From assembly GCA_017871115.1 (NCBI GenBank), contig JAFCIZ010000001.1, forward strand, positions 5,189,501 through 5,253,500: 64,000 nucleotides of DNA. The letters run 5' to 3'. Below the pieces are notes generated by a model. The model saw only the letters and a list, made by a program, of their open reading frames with translations. It did not search any database and was not told where the DNA came from. The number at the start of each line of letters is the position of its first letter. Position 1 is the stretch's first letter. This document shows positions 11,570-20,611 of this stretch, piece after piece. This stretch comes from Cunninghamella blakesleeana. Its lineage: Eukaryota > Mucoromycota > Mucoromycetes > Mucorales > Cunninghamellaceae. The translations under genes and the position numbers were made by a program.

Positions 11570-11810
11570 ATAAAATATAAATGAAAAATTTATTTAAAAG
11601 CCCAATGCCAAGAATGATAATAGTCATATTTGTATAACGCATATACTAGACATATCTTATAATACAAATAAAATAATAAATAGAAAATGTATAGTTATAT
11701 AACTAATAATGAAGTTTTATATAAAAATTTATATAACAAAAAAATTAAAATAGGTGAGAAAAAAAATAGAATATAATAATAAATTATTATCTACTAAATA
11801 ATCATTAAAC

Positions 11811-11971
11811 TTGCCAACTTTATAATTTTATTTTATTTCATTTTAGTTTTTTATTTCACTTTATTTTTAATTTTTTTTTTATTCCTTTGTATTAAGTCGT
11901 TCTACTTATAAAACAGGAACTGGTGCTCACTGGAAACTTATTATATACTCCAAATATAACTTATAATACTC
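11811..11971 (+). mobile_element. Fragment of an older family A LTR, split by the intact retroelement
   Basis: ATTAAGTCGTTCTACTTATA, followed by the TGGTGCTCACTGG block at 11927-11937, is the 3' portion of a family A LTR. Its end lies on the other side of the intact element, at 24242-24286 (CATTCC ... AAAACCCACATAACA). The intact Ty3-type element therefore inserted into this older LTR. The left end is unclear. Confidence 0.65.
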
Positions 11972-12041
11972 TGTCGCGCAGGATAATGATCCTACCGGTG
12001 TTTAAAAAGTTTTTTTAACTTTTGTTTTAATTGGTCAAGCT

Positions 12042-12181
12042 CACATCCACAACCGCACATCCACAGACGCACATCCACAGACGCACATCCACAGACGCAC
12101 ATCCACAACCGCACATCCACAACCGCACATCCACAGACGCACATCCACAACCGCACATCCGCAACCGCACATCCTTGACCG
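12042..12181 (+). repeat. Ten-unit 14-bp tandem array in the 5' LTR
   Basis: Exactly ten units of CACATCCACAACCG or CACATCCACAGACG; the last two are variants (CACATCCGCAACCG, CACATCCTTGACCG). It is the only GC-rich part of the LTR and probably a U3 enhancer or protein-binding array. Confidence 0.95.
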
Positions 12182-12621
12182 TATGACTTCTTTCTCTCTC
12201 TCTAAAATAAATTTTGTTTTAATATAAATAGGAAAGAATATTTTTCTTTCTCTTTTGTTTTTTTTACTTTGTCAAATTTTTAAATAATATTTTATATAAT
12301 AAATATTTTATTTGTCCAAACTAATTTTTATTTTTATTTTATTTTAATTTTATATTAATTTCTTAATTGAAATCATTTTTATTACTATAACAAGTATATT
12401 TTATTTCTTAAGTGAAATCTCTTTTTATTTATATACAACATATATAAACTTTTATATATTATTTTATTATTACTTTATTTGATTATTACCCTTTTTATAT
12501 AATAATCTACTCTCTGACTTTTAAATTCATTTGCATATACTTTTGAATTTTTTTAAATATTTTATTTTATTTTATCTTTTTATTTTTTTTTTACTTTTAT
12601 ATTATATTAAGTCGTTCTACT

Positions 12622-12648
12622 TATAAAACAAGAACTGGTGCTCACTGG
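12622..12648 (+). promoter_or_regulatory. LTR core promoter candidate: TATA box plus TGGTGCTCACTGG
   Basis: TATAAAA at 12622-12628 is followed 8 bp later by TGGTGCTCACTGG (12636-12648). The same pair is kept in every family A and family B LTR copy in the window, though the flanks have diverged. That conservation argues for the transcription start region. The 13-mer is also identical to the start of the primer-binding site 102 bp downstream. Confidence 0.55.
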
Positions 12649-12737
12649 AATTATCTTATTTATAGTTAATATAAATACAAACTCTCTTATTTTATTTTAA
12701 CAAAAATAACTCTTACCAAAAACACACACAACATATT

Positions 12738-12755
12738 TGGTGCTCACTGGCGGGG
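12738..12755 (+). other. Primer-binding site (tRNA 3'-end complement)
   Basis: TGGTGCTCACTGGCGGGG starts 4 nt after the 5' LTR end. Its complement ends in ...AGTGAGCACCA: a CCA tail, a discriminator A and a 7-nt acceptor strand, as expected for a tRNA primer. The primer tRNA would begin GCTCACT; I cannot name its amino acid. Confidence 0.75.
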
Positions 12756-12878
12756 AAACTTCAAAAAACTACAGGGTAAACTTTAAAAACTACTAAGGAA
12801 AATTTCAAAACTATTACATTCTGCAAGTACACTCTTTGAAGTTTATTCATTTTAAAACTGAAGATTATCAACCATAAA

Positions 12879-14036
12879 ATGTCTTACGATTATACCGCGT
12901 TGGCTCAAGAACAACCTTTGCTCAAGCTCATTCCTAAACTCATTCCTTTTACTGGAGGTGAGCGTGAAGACTTTCGCCACTTCAGACAAATGCTGGAAAC
13001 TTATTTAGAACTCACAAATACTACAAGTGACTCAAGAAAACTAGCCATATTAAGAACTCAAGTACACAAGTCTGCAAAAACTTATTTGGACTGTCTTAAG
13101 GATCAATACAAGGATTCTTTAACTTTTGATATTGTTATGTCGGCTTTTGAAACAAAATTCGTTACTGCTGAACTTTTAGAATCTTATAAATTAATGCTAA
13201 ACGAAATGAAACAAGGTACCGAGGAACATCCAAGGGACTTTTACTCAAGATTACAAGAAGTTGCTAGATTAGCTAAGAAAGAAGATGATGATATTATTCT
13301 TATGCGATTCAGATATGGATTGAATCCTAATATTAGTAAACATTGCATTGCTCTTGCTTCTATAACTGCTGAACAATGGTTAAAAAATGCTGAAGCTTGG
13401 TGGTCAGCTAACAAATCAATGAATTATGGAATGATAAACAACCGTACAACTGAACATGAACAATTATTGTACTCTGGTTACGCTATGGATAGAAATACAA
13501 TTGATAATCCACATAATAATATTAATTCATTTAATGTTATGGAGTTTAGTAAAAACGAATCAGTTACAAATTTATCTTCAAACTCTGACCCAATAGTAAA
13601 ACTCTTAGAACGATTGGTTCTTAATGTTGAGACTATGGAAAAGAATGTGAATGACAAAATTGAACAGATTCAGCATACTAAAAAACAAACTAAAAATAAT
13701 GATAATATGTCTAGTGATGATATAATCAAACTTGTACGTTCTGAATTAGCTAAATCTAATGGTCCAATTAATAATTCAAATAATAATAATTATAATAGAC
13801 ATAACAATCAATACAACAATAAAAGATTCTATCGTCAACAACAGAAAAATCAAGATTATCATAATAATAATTATTATAATGATAAACAACCACCTCAACC
13901 TCAACAATATAATGATTATTACAATTCAGCTCAGAACTTATCTAATTCTCAACAAGTTCCAATTCAACAATATCAACAACAGCAATCTCATCAACAATAT
14001 AATCAACAATATGATAACCAACAATCAAAAAACTAG
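12879..14036 (+). CDS. gag: Gag capsid polyprotein of the Ty3-type element
   Basis: 385 aa. Residues about 20-190 form a retrotransposon Gag capsid domain: FTGGEREDFRHFRQMLETYL, KSAKTYLDCL, then DFYSRLQEVARLAKK and LRF/RFRYGLNP-type helices. The C-terminal 110 residues are Asn/Gln-rich and basic, with no CCHC zinc knuckle, so RNA binding probably uses the basic N/Q-rich tail. The frame ends in TAG directly after the A-AAA-AAC slip site. The leader contains CAGGGTAAAC (about 12772), a plausible splice donor for subgenomic mRNAs. Confidence 0.9.
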   Translation: MSYDYTALAQEQPLLKLIPKLIPFTGGEREDFRHFRQMLETYLELTNTTSDSRKLAILRTQVHKSAKTYLDCLKDQYKDSLTFDIVMSAFETKFVTAELLESYKLMLNEMKQGTEEHPRDFYSRLQEVARLAKKEDDDIILMRFRYGLNPNISKHCIALASITAEQWLKNAEAWWSANKSMNYGMINNRTTEHEQLLYSGYAMDRNTIDNPHNNINSFNVMEFSKNESVTNLSSNSDPIVKLLERLVLNVETMEKNVNDKIEQIQHTKKQTKNNDNMSSDDIIKLVRSELAKSNGPINNSNNNNYNRHNNQYNNKRFYRQQQKNQDYHNNNYYNDKQPPQPQQYNDYYNSAQNLSNSQQVPIQQYQQQQSHQQYNQQYDNQQSKN

Positions 14037-14074
14037 ATAGGGCAATTGTTAATAATGGTCAATTGGCAGTCCCT
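14027..14074 (+). promoter_or_regulatory. Programmed -1 ribosomal frameshift signal, gag-pol
   Basis: Heptamer A AAA AAC (14027-14033, in gag phase) is followed immediately by the gag TAG stop. Slipping back one base enters the pol frame (AAA AAA CTA GAT). The pol frame opens only at 14018, after a TAA at 14015-14017, so the shift must occur within about 19 nt. Five nt downstream, AGGGCAATTG (14039-14048) can pair with CAATTG (14060-14065) and CCCT (14071-14074), forming a stem with a 5-nt bulge at the usual spacing for a stimulatory structure. Confidence 0.75.
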
Positions 14075-17000
14075 GATAATAAATCCATTAATAAAAATAA
14101 ACAACAAAATATAAATAACCAACAAAATATAAATAACCAACAAAATATAAATAACCAACAAAATATAAATAACCAACAAAATATAAATAATCAACATCAT
14201 ATGGATACTCAACAAAAAATAAATAATACACAAAAAAATCAACAAAATACAAGTAATATGGATAACCATCAAAACATGAATGTTTTATTAAATAATGAAG
14301 AAATAGAAGATGAATATAATTATGGACCGCATATAAATAATCATGATTTATATGCTGCAAGAATAGAAAAACCTCCTGTTGTTAAACATCATGAAACATC
14401 AGCAAAAACAAAAAGGGTTACAGAAAAATCAAGATCAGCTAAAAGAATCAGAATGGATGATGAAATTACAGATAAAGATTTAGAAAAAGAAGAAATGATG
14501 GATGATATCGATATCGTTACACTTGATACAACAACTATTCCATCTAATCATAATAAAATATCTGAAAATAATGATAAACCCAAAAGAAAAAGATCACCTC
14601 CTGCAACTATTGATATAGAATATGATATTATTAAAGATGTATTCAAACAAAAAGCTAACATAGAAGTTGGAGATTTAATAAAATCATCACATCATTTAAG
14701 AAAACAACTATTAACAGCATGTAAACCTAAAAGAAGATCAGTAAAAAATAAATTGGATCAACAAATAACAGAATCATCACACTTAAATACATTAGATAAT
14801 GAAGATGTAATAACAACTGCAGCTTACACTAATTTAATTATAGAAAATAAAAAAGTCAAAGTATTAATTGATAGTGGAGCAGCTAAATCATGTATGTCAA
14901 AAGCAATGATGAAGCTATTAGGATTAGAAATAGATGCACCTTCTACTAACATATTTGTATTAGGAAATGGAACAAAACAACCAACCTTAGGTATTGTACA
15001 TGATGTTAATATACAAGTAACACCTGATATAAATATACCGGTCAATATGGAAGTATTACCCAGATGTCCTGCTCATATAGTTCTTGGTAATAATTGGTTA
15101 AGTCATGTACAAGCTCTCCTTAATTTTAAAACAAGTACTCTAAAGGTTACATACAAACATAAAATAGCTGAACTACCTATTATATTTCTAAAATCAACTG
15201 ATAGACCACTCATATCAATTAAATCTATTAATGGAAATTATCAACAAGACAACAAGATTGCAATTAATGAAAAAGAAACTTTAGATGAAAGTGATACTGA
15301 TATAACAGACCTTGAAACAGATGAAGAAGAATGGGAACATGATGAACATTCTGACGAAGATGAAGATGATTATTATAATATTACAACAATAGAAAATAAT
15401 TTAAAAATACAACAAGATGATGATACAACAACTATTACAACAGGAAAAGATGGATTAACTGTACCACCGTATTCAATATGTCAAATACAAATCGATTCTA
15501 ATAAAGATATACATACAACTACAAGCAACATATTAAATGAATCAAAAATAAAAAATAATTATGATCACACAACAATAAATTTAATTAATAAGTCTGATAA
15601 TAATATGGATCTACCACCTAATCAAATCATTAGTGAATTTTTTAATTTAGATGAAAATGGGAATAATGAAGGTATAGAAGGATACAATTTAGTAGACCAG
15701 CTTAGTCCATATAAAACATATATAGAATTTAATAATATTGAAACAGATATTAAAGAAGACACTTTGGATGAATCTTTTAAAAATAAACTACAACTTGGAA
15801 ATATACCAATGGAATACAAAATAAAATTTTGGAAATTAATACAACAATATCAAGATGTATTCGATTGGAATAATGACAAGATGGGACATACTACTCTTCT
15901 TGAACATGAAATAATACTAAAACAAGATGCAATGCCAATACGACATAGACCTTATCGTATGAGCCCTATGGAACAAGAATATTTAAAATCAGAATTGGAT
16001 CGTTTATGTGAACTTGGAATAATCAAACCAGCTAACACTCCTTATACTGCTCCCATAATTTTAGTCAAAAAGAAGAATGGTGATTATAGAATGGTAGTTG
16101 ATTATAGAAAGCTTAATGCTCAAACTAAAGTAGATGCATATCCTTTACCAAGAATAGATGACTTAATTGATGAAATTGGTGTATCAAGAATATTTTCTGC
16201 TTTGGATCTTAGATCAGGGTTCCATCAAGTACCTATGAAAGAAAATAGTAAAGAATTAACTGGTTTTGTCACCAAGTTTGGAACTTATCAATATGAAATG
16301 TTACCTATGGGTTTAGTAAATAGTCCAGCTACCTTTCAACGTTTAATAGATATATGTTTTAAAACTATGATCAATAGATGCTTAGTAGCATATATTGATG
16401 ATCTTAATGTACACTCGAATAATTTGGATCAACATCTATTGGATTTAGAAGAATTATTTAAATGTGCAAGACTTGGCGGATTACTATTCAATATTGAAAA
16501 ATGTGTATTCTTTAAAGATGAATTGAAGTTCCTTGGATATATAATCACTAAAGATGGAATAAAAACTGATCCTACAAAAATAGAAAAAGTAAAGAATTAT
16601 CCTATACCAACTACAGTCAAGCAAATAAGAGGATTTATTGGATTAGCTTCTTATTATAGAAGATTTATACAAAACTTTGCAGCTATTGCTAGACCATTAC
16701 ATAATGTCACTAAAACAAAAAAGAAAATACCTTGGACTGCGGAAACAACAAAATCTTTTGAATTATTAAAACAAAAATTAACTGAAGCACCTATATTGAA
16801 AAGGGCTGATTATAACAAACCATTTATTATCGTTTGTGATGCTTCTACTGATGGACTTGGAACTATATTATCACAATTGGATGAAGAAGGTCTAGAACAT
16901 CCTGTTATATATGCCAGTCGTGGTTTAAAAGAAAGTGAAGCAAATTATAGTGCAACTAAGTTAGAATGTTTGGCTCTTATATGGAGTTTGCAAATTTTTA

Positions 17001-17194
17001 GACCATATTTACTTGGGAGAAAATTTACAGTATTATCAGATCACTCTCCACTCAAATGGCTTATTAAATCACCAAAACCTACTGGTATGGTAGCTCGTTG
17101 GATCACTTATTTAGCAGATTATGAATTTGAAGTTATATATAGAAGTGGTAAAAAACAACAATCGGCTGATTTTCTCTCAAGACTTGGTTATTAA
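14027..17194 (+). CDS. pol: Pol part 1: protease, reverse transcriptase, RNase H
   Basis: Probably made only as a Gag-Pol frameshift fusion; no ATG opens the frame near its beginning (14063 is a TTG). A Gln/Asn repeat (NNQQNINNQQNI) comes first. Aspartic protease: VLIDSGAAKSCMS, near residue 265 counted from 14063. Then a long acidic linker (about 400-520). RT: LVKKKNGDYRMVVDYRKLN, FSALDLRSGFHQVPM, GFVTKFGTYQYEMLPMG and the catalytic YIDD near residue 776. RNase H: VCDASTDGLGTILSQ, ATKLECLALIWSL, LSDHSPLKWL. It ends QSADFLSRLGY, exactly where Ty3-type Pol would continue into the integrase linker, but a stop follows. All catalytic residues are present. Confidence 0.93.
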   Translation, partial: KKLDRAIVNNGQLAVPDNKSINKNKQQNINNQQNINNQQNINNQQNINNQQNINNQHHMDTQQKINNTQKNQQNTSNMDNHQNMNVLLNNEEIEDEYNYGPHINNHDLYAARIEKPPVVKHHETSAKTKRVTEKSRSAKRIRMDDEITDKDLEKEEMMDDIDIVTLDTTTIPSNHNKISENNDKPKRKRSPPATIDIEYDIIKDVFKQKANIEVGDLIKSSHHLRKQLLTACKPKRRSVKNKLDQQITESSHLNTLDNEDVITTAAYTNLIIENKKVKVLIDSGAAKSCMSKAMMKLLGLEIDAPSTNIFVLGNGTKQPTLGIVHDVNIQVTPDINIPVNMEVLPRCPAHIVLGNNWLSHVQALLNFKTSTLKVTYKHKIAELPIIFLKSTDRPLISIKSINGNYQQDNKIAINEKETLDESDTDITDLETDEEEWEHDEHSDEDEDDYYNITTIENNLKIQQDDDTTTITTGKDGLTVPPYSICQIQIDSNKDIHTTTSNILNESKIKNNYDHTTINLINKSDNNMDLPPNQIISEFFNLDENGNNEGIEGYNLVDQLSPYKTYIEFNNIETDIKEDTLDESFKNKLQLGNIPMEYKIKFWKLIQQYQDVFDWNNDKMGHTTLLEHEIILKQDAMPIRHRPYRMSPMEQEYLKSELDRLCELGIIKPANTPYTAPIILVKKKNGDYRMVVDYRKLNAQTKVDAYPLPRIDDLIDEIGVSRIFSALDLRSGFHQVPMKENSKELTGFVTKFGTYQYEMLPMGLVNSPATFQRLIDICFKTMINRCLVAYIDDLNVHSNNLDQHLLDLEELFKCARLGGLLFNIEKCVFFKDELKFLGYIITKDGIKTDPTKIEKVKNYPIPTTVKQIRGFIGLASYYRRFIQNFAAIARPLHNVTKTKKKIPWTAETTKSFELLKQKLTEAPILKRADYNKPFIIVCDASTDGLGTILSQLDEEGLEHPVIYASRGLKESEANYSATKLECLALIWSLQIFRPYLLGRKFTVLSDHSPLKWLIKSPKPTGMVARWITYLADYEFEVIYRSGKKQQSADFLSRLGY

Positions 17195-17828
17195 AGAAAA
17201 AAAAAAAATACATATATATATATATAAAATATAAAAAAAAAAAAAAAAAGAAATAATAAATGAATAAATATATTTTATACAACAAGCGTCCAAGACGATT
17301 GAAGACGTTAAAAGCTAATCCAACAAATTAATATCAAGATTTTTATTTTTATTATCACAATAGTTTATTTCATACAACAAGCGTCCAAGACGATTGAAGA
17401 CGTTAAAAGCTAATCTATTAACATAACATTATATTATTAACAATTATTTTACATTTATTTTTATTAGTTTTACAACAAATTTTATACAACAATATTATTC
17501 AAACATTTTTTATATAATACAACAATTATTTTTAATCAACAATATATATATAGTCAAAAAAAAAAAAAAACAATAACACACAACTTATAAATTATTTAAT
17601 ACAACAAACGTCCAAAGACGATTGAAGACGTAAAAAGCTATACTCACACCATACAATCAACATATATATCACTTAATAACAACTTTTTACCTATCTTAAT
17701 TCAACAAAATCAACAAAAAAAAAAAATTATAATATCAGTTATCAAAAAAAAAATAAGCTAGTAACACAAAAAAAAAAAAATAGTAAACAATAACATCAAC
17801 ACACCTATCAAAAATTTAATTACTTAGT
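17195..17828 (+). other. Non-coding spacer between RNase H and integrase ORFs
   Basis: 634 nt, A-rich, with stops in all frames and no coding similarity. It contains three copies of a 44-nt element (listed separately). It ends in AATTACTTAG directly before the integrase ATG, which resembles a 3' splice acceptor. Ty3-type elements normally have no such gap, so it probably serves to express the integrase. Confidence 0.7.
17277..17642 (+). repeat. Three copies of a 44-nt GACG-containing element
   Basis: Copies at 17277-17320, 17372-17415 (identical) and 17599-17642 (diverged). The core is ACAAGCGTCCAAGACGATTG followed by AAGACGTTAAAAGCTA. GCGTC/GACGT can form a 5-bp stem with one G-U pair; in the third copy this is ACGTC/GACGT, so the pairing is kept. 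It is the only GC-rich sequence in the spacer. Confidence 0.85.
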
Positions 17829-19148
17829 ATGGATCAACAATTAATAGATAATATGAAGCAATATTTAGTCACTTTAAAACTACCAAACAACATTACACCA
17901 AAAGAAAAAAGATATATACAACGAAATTCACATAACTTTGTGGTACGATCAAATCAATTATATAAATATAATATAGAACATCAAACATTAAGAAAAGTCC
18001 TAAATAAAACACAAGCTATGGAAGTTTTATTTATGTGTCACCAACATCCTTTAGGAGGTCACCTCGGTTATCATAATACTTTATATAAGGTATCAACTAG
18101 ATATTATTGGAATGCTATGGCTAAAGATATACAAGAATATGTTAAAAAATGTAAAAGATGTCAAACTACTGGACCTAAGAAATTAAACGAATTTTTATAT
18201 CCTGTTCCTGTGAAATCAAAACCTTTCGAACAATGGGGAATTGATGTCAAGCATGTTCCAACGTCTAAAAGTGGATATCGTTACGTTATAGCCGCTATTG
18301 ACTATCTTACTAAATGGGTGGAGGCACGAGCACTTAAGTATCAATCAACTTCGGAAATTGCTTTATTTATATATGAAGAAATTATATGTAGGCATGGTAC
18401 GCCTCATCTTATTATATCGGATAATGGTACTCCTTTTATTAGTGACTTAATCAATAAAGTTTGTAGACAATATAATATTCATCATAATACTATTACTGTT
18501 GGAAATTCTCAAGCTAACGGATTAATAGAAAGATTTAATTCAACACTTGGATCAATTATCAAAAAGATTGCAACAACAGAAAAGGGAATATGGGATCAAT
18601 ATTTACCATCTGTATTATTTTCCTATCGCACAATAAAACAAAATTCAACAAAACAATCTCCATTTTATTTAACATATGGTTACATTCCAAAGACTCCTTT
18701 TGATCATATAGACACAATAGTAGATTTTAACTCTTATAACTTTGAAAATCAGATAATGCTCAGAACAAAAAAGGAAATTACTGCACTAAATCTAATAAGA
18801 CAACAATCAGCAGAAAAAATCAAAAGGTCGCAAGAAAACCAGAAAAAGGCAATAGATAAGAAAGTAAATAAACGAGACCGCGAATGGAAACCAGCTTTTA
18901 GAATTGGTGAAATAGTAACCTTATATACAGGAATACAATCAAACTCATGGTCAGGTAAAATATCGGATATGTGGCAAGGAAGGTATACTATACATCAATC
19001 TTTAGGAAAAGGTACCTATTTGATTAAATCTCTAGACTCTAATAACATAAGAATAAAGCGTGTACATGGAAACCGACTCAAATTATTACAAATGCCAGAT
19101 GTATATTGGAATACACATGTATCTAAAACTTATGGAATTGATCTATAA
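17829..19148 (+). CDS. int: Integrase of the Ty3-type element, in a separate ORF
   Basis: 439 aa with its own ATG. The N-terminus resembles the usual RNase H-integrase linker (KEKRYIQRNSHNFVVRSNQL, then YKYN). The HHCC zinc module follows (CHQHPLGGHLGYHNT ... CKRCQT). The catalytic core has D near 138 (QWGIDVKHV), D near 198 (IISDNGTPF) and E near 233 (GLIERFN), a DD35E arrangement. The C-terminal part (DMWQGRYTIHQSLGKGTYLI, ending HGNRLKLLQ) resembles the GPY/F module; no chromodomain is seen. All key residues are intact. A separate integrase ORF is unusual; expression may need a spliced or internally initiated mRNA. Confidence 0.93.
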   Translation: MDQQLIDNMKQYLVTLKLPNNITPKEKRYIQRNSHNFVVRSNQLYKYNIEHQTLRKVLNKTQAMEVLFMCHQHPLGGHLGYHNTLYKVSTRYYWNAMAKDIQEYVKKCKRCQTTGPKKLNEFLYPVPVKSKPFEQWGIDVKHVPTSKSGYRYVIAAIDYLTKWVEARALKYQSTSEIALFIYEEIICRHGTPHLIISDNGTPFISDLINKVCRQYNIHHNTITVGNSQANGLIERFNSTLGSIIKKIATTEKGIWDQYLPSVLFSYRTIKQNSTKQSPFYLTYGYIPKTPFDHIDTIVDFNSYNFENQIMLRTKKEITALNLIRQQSAEKIKRSQENQKKAIDKKVNKRDREWKPAFRIGEIVTLYTGIQSNSWSGKISDMWQGRYTIHQSLGKGTYLIKSLDSNNIRIKRVHGNRLKLLQMPDVYWNTHVSKTYGIDL

Positions 19149-19454
19149 AAAAAAAAAAAAAAAAATTTACATATAAATAAAATAAAATAAAATAAGATAA
19201 AAGAAAATTTTTTTAAAAAAAAAAAAAAAAAACAAATACAATCAAAAAAAAAAAAATAACAGCAATAATAATAATAAATAAATAAATAAAAATAATTATA
19301 AAGATAAAGAAATATTTAGATAGATATATATGATAATTACAAAAAAAAAATTTATATAAATATCAAAAAAAAAAAAATTTATTTCAAAAAAAAAAAATAT
19401 TTACAATATAAACATATCTCACTTATTTTTATACAATTCAAGCATTATACAAGA
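19149..19454 (+). other. A-rich spacer before ORF3
   Basis: 306 nt of A-rich sequence with no coding potential. It ends CATTATACAAG just before AATGAATC, again a possible splice acceptor next to an ATG, as at the integrase ORF. Confidence 0.55.
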
Positions 19455-19985
19455 ATGAATCTACCTTTTAATTTTAACAGACCTTCTGTGGATCAAGATC
19501 CCATCTATGAAGAAGTTCTTGCAGCCTTTACAGAAAATCTCTCGGAAATTGAACTTTTGAAATTCTTTATCAAGTATTCCTACCATATGTATGTAGATGA
19601 TCACCATCGTGTAATTGAAATACAAAAGAGTATGCAAGAAAATTATGCCAAGCATATTTTACCTAACGTGGTCAAGCTTCTTCATACATCCTTGGGAAAA
19701 CCAACCAATCTTGGTGAATTAATTAATTATCGACGTGAACGTATGGAATTACTCAATGAGTTGTTAAGTCCTTTGGCTAAACCTCGTTTTAACCAAGTTT
19801 TTTATAAAAAATTACGTAAAGAAGATCCTTGGGGAAAGGATACTATTCTCATGGAACAAGAAGAAAATGATGTGGAAGTTCCTATGACTTTTGTCGGTGT
19901 CGCTAATGACAATAATAACGATGGAGGTCCATCTTCTCCTGGTGGTGAGGGTGTCGCGCAGGATAATGATCCTACCGGTGTTTAA
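19455..19985 (+). CDS. ORF3 of the Ty3-type element, unknown (env-like position)
   Basis: 176 aa; codon use and AT content resemble gag and pol. Helical segments (EVLAAFTENLSEIELLKFFI, then KYSYHMYVDDHHRVIEIQKS) are followed by a basic stretch and an acidic, Gly/Ser/Asp-rich tail. There is no signal peptide or membrane span, so it is not a classical envelope. No family recognised. The last 11 residues (GVAQDNDPTGV) are encoded by the 3' LTR. The polypurine tract must therefore lie inside the coding sequence (GGTGGTGAGGG just before the LTR). The frame is intact, so it is probably a real third gene. Confidence 0.7.
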   Translation: MNLPFNFNRPSVDQDPIYEEVLAAFTENLSEIELLKFFIKYSYHMYVDDHHRVIEIQKSMQENYAKHILPNVVKLLHTSLGKPTNLGELINYRRERMELLNELLSPLAKPRFNQVFYKKLRKEDPWGKDTILMEQEENDVEVPMTFVGVANDNNNDGGPSSPGGEGVAQDNDPTGV

Positions 19986-20021
19986 AAAGTTTTTTTAACT
20001 TTTGTTTTAATTGGTCAAGCT

Positions 20022-20161
20022 CACATCCACAACCGCACATCCACAGACGCACATCCACAGACGCACATCCACAGACGCACATCCACAACCGCACATCCAC
20101 AACCGCACATCCACAGACGCACATCCACAACCGCACATCCGCAACCGCACATCCTTGACCG
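20022..20161 (+). repeat. Ten-unit 14-bp tandem array in the 3' LTR
   Basis: Same ten units in the same order as 12042-12181, including both terminal variants. No difference was seen, which supports a recent insertion. Confidence 0.95.
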
Positions 20162-20611
20162 TATGACTTCTTTCTCTCTCTCTAAAATAAATTTTGTTTT
20201 AATATAAATAGGAAAGAATATTTTTCTTTCTCTTTTGTTTTTTTTACTTTGTCAAATTTTTAAATAATATTTTATATGGTGCATCTAAGTTATAACCAGA
20301 ATTTTTAAAATTTTGGTGCAATTTTTGAATTTGAAATCCCGATTTTTATGCCTATTTTTTTTTACGAAAATGTTATAACTACAACTCTTTTTTGATTTTA
20401 TTAAATGATATGTATATATATGTAAAATAAATTGAAAAGCTACTGATTTTTTAATACTTTTCTATGTGATTTTGCTGTATGATTTTTGAATTGATTAACT
20501 ATACCGACATCACATTCTTTATCATTTTTGGATGTATCTCAACATCATTGACAAAATTTAAAATGTCCGAAATGGATAAAAATTGAATATTAAATATATA
20601 TAAAAATAAAA

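Larger units (their letters stand above)
11972..12733 (+). repeat. 5' LTR of the Ty3-type element
   Basis: 762 bp, TGTCGCGC...ACACAACA. Contents in order: the 14-bp tandem array (12042-12181), AT-rich U3, a TATA element, the TGGTGCTCACTGG block, and a short AT-rich end. The 3' copy is interrupted but otherwise matches. Confidence 0.92.

Noticed and set aside
13759..14360. Overlapping frames on both strands across the gag/pol junction
   Set aside because: They are shadows of the CAA/AAT (Gln/Asn) repeats of gag and pol.
17140..17830. Spacer as an intron joining RNase H to integrase
   Set aside because: Donor-like GT sites near the pol end remove RNase H residues or lead straight to a stop after joining.
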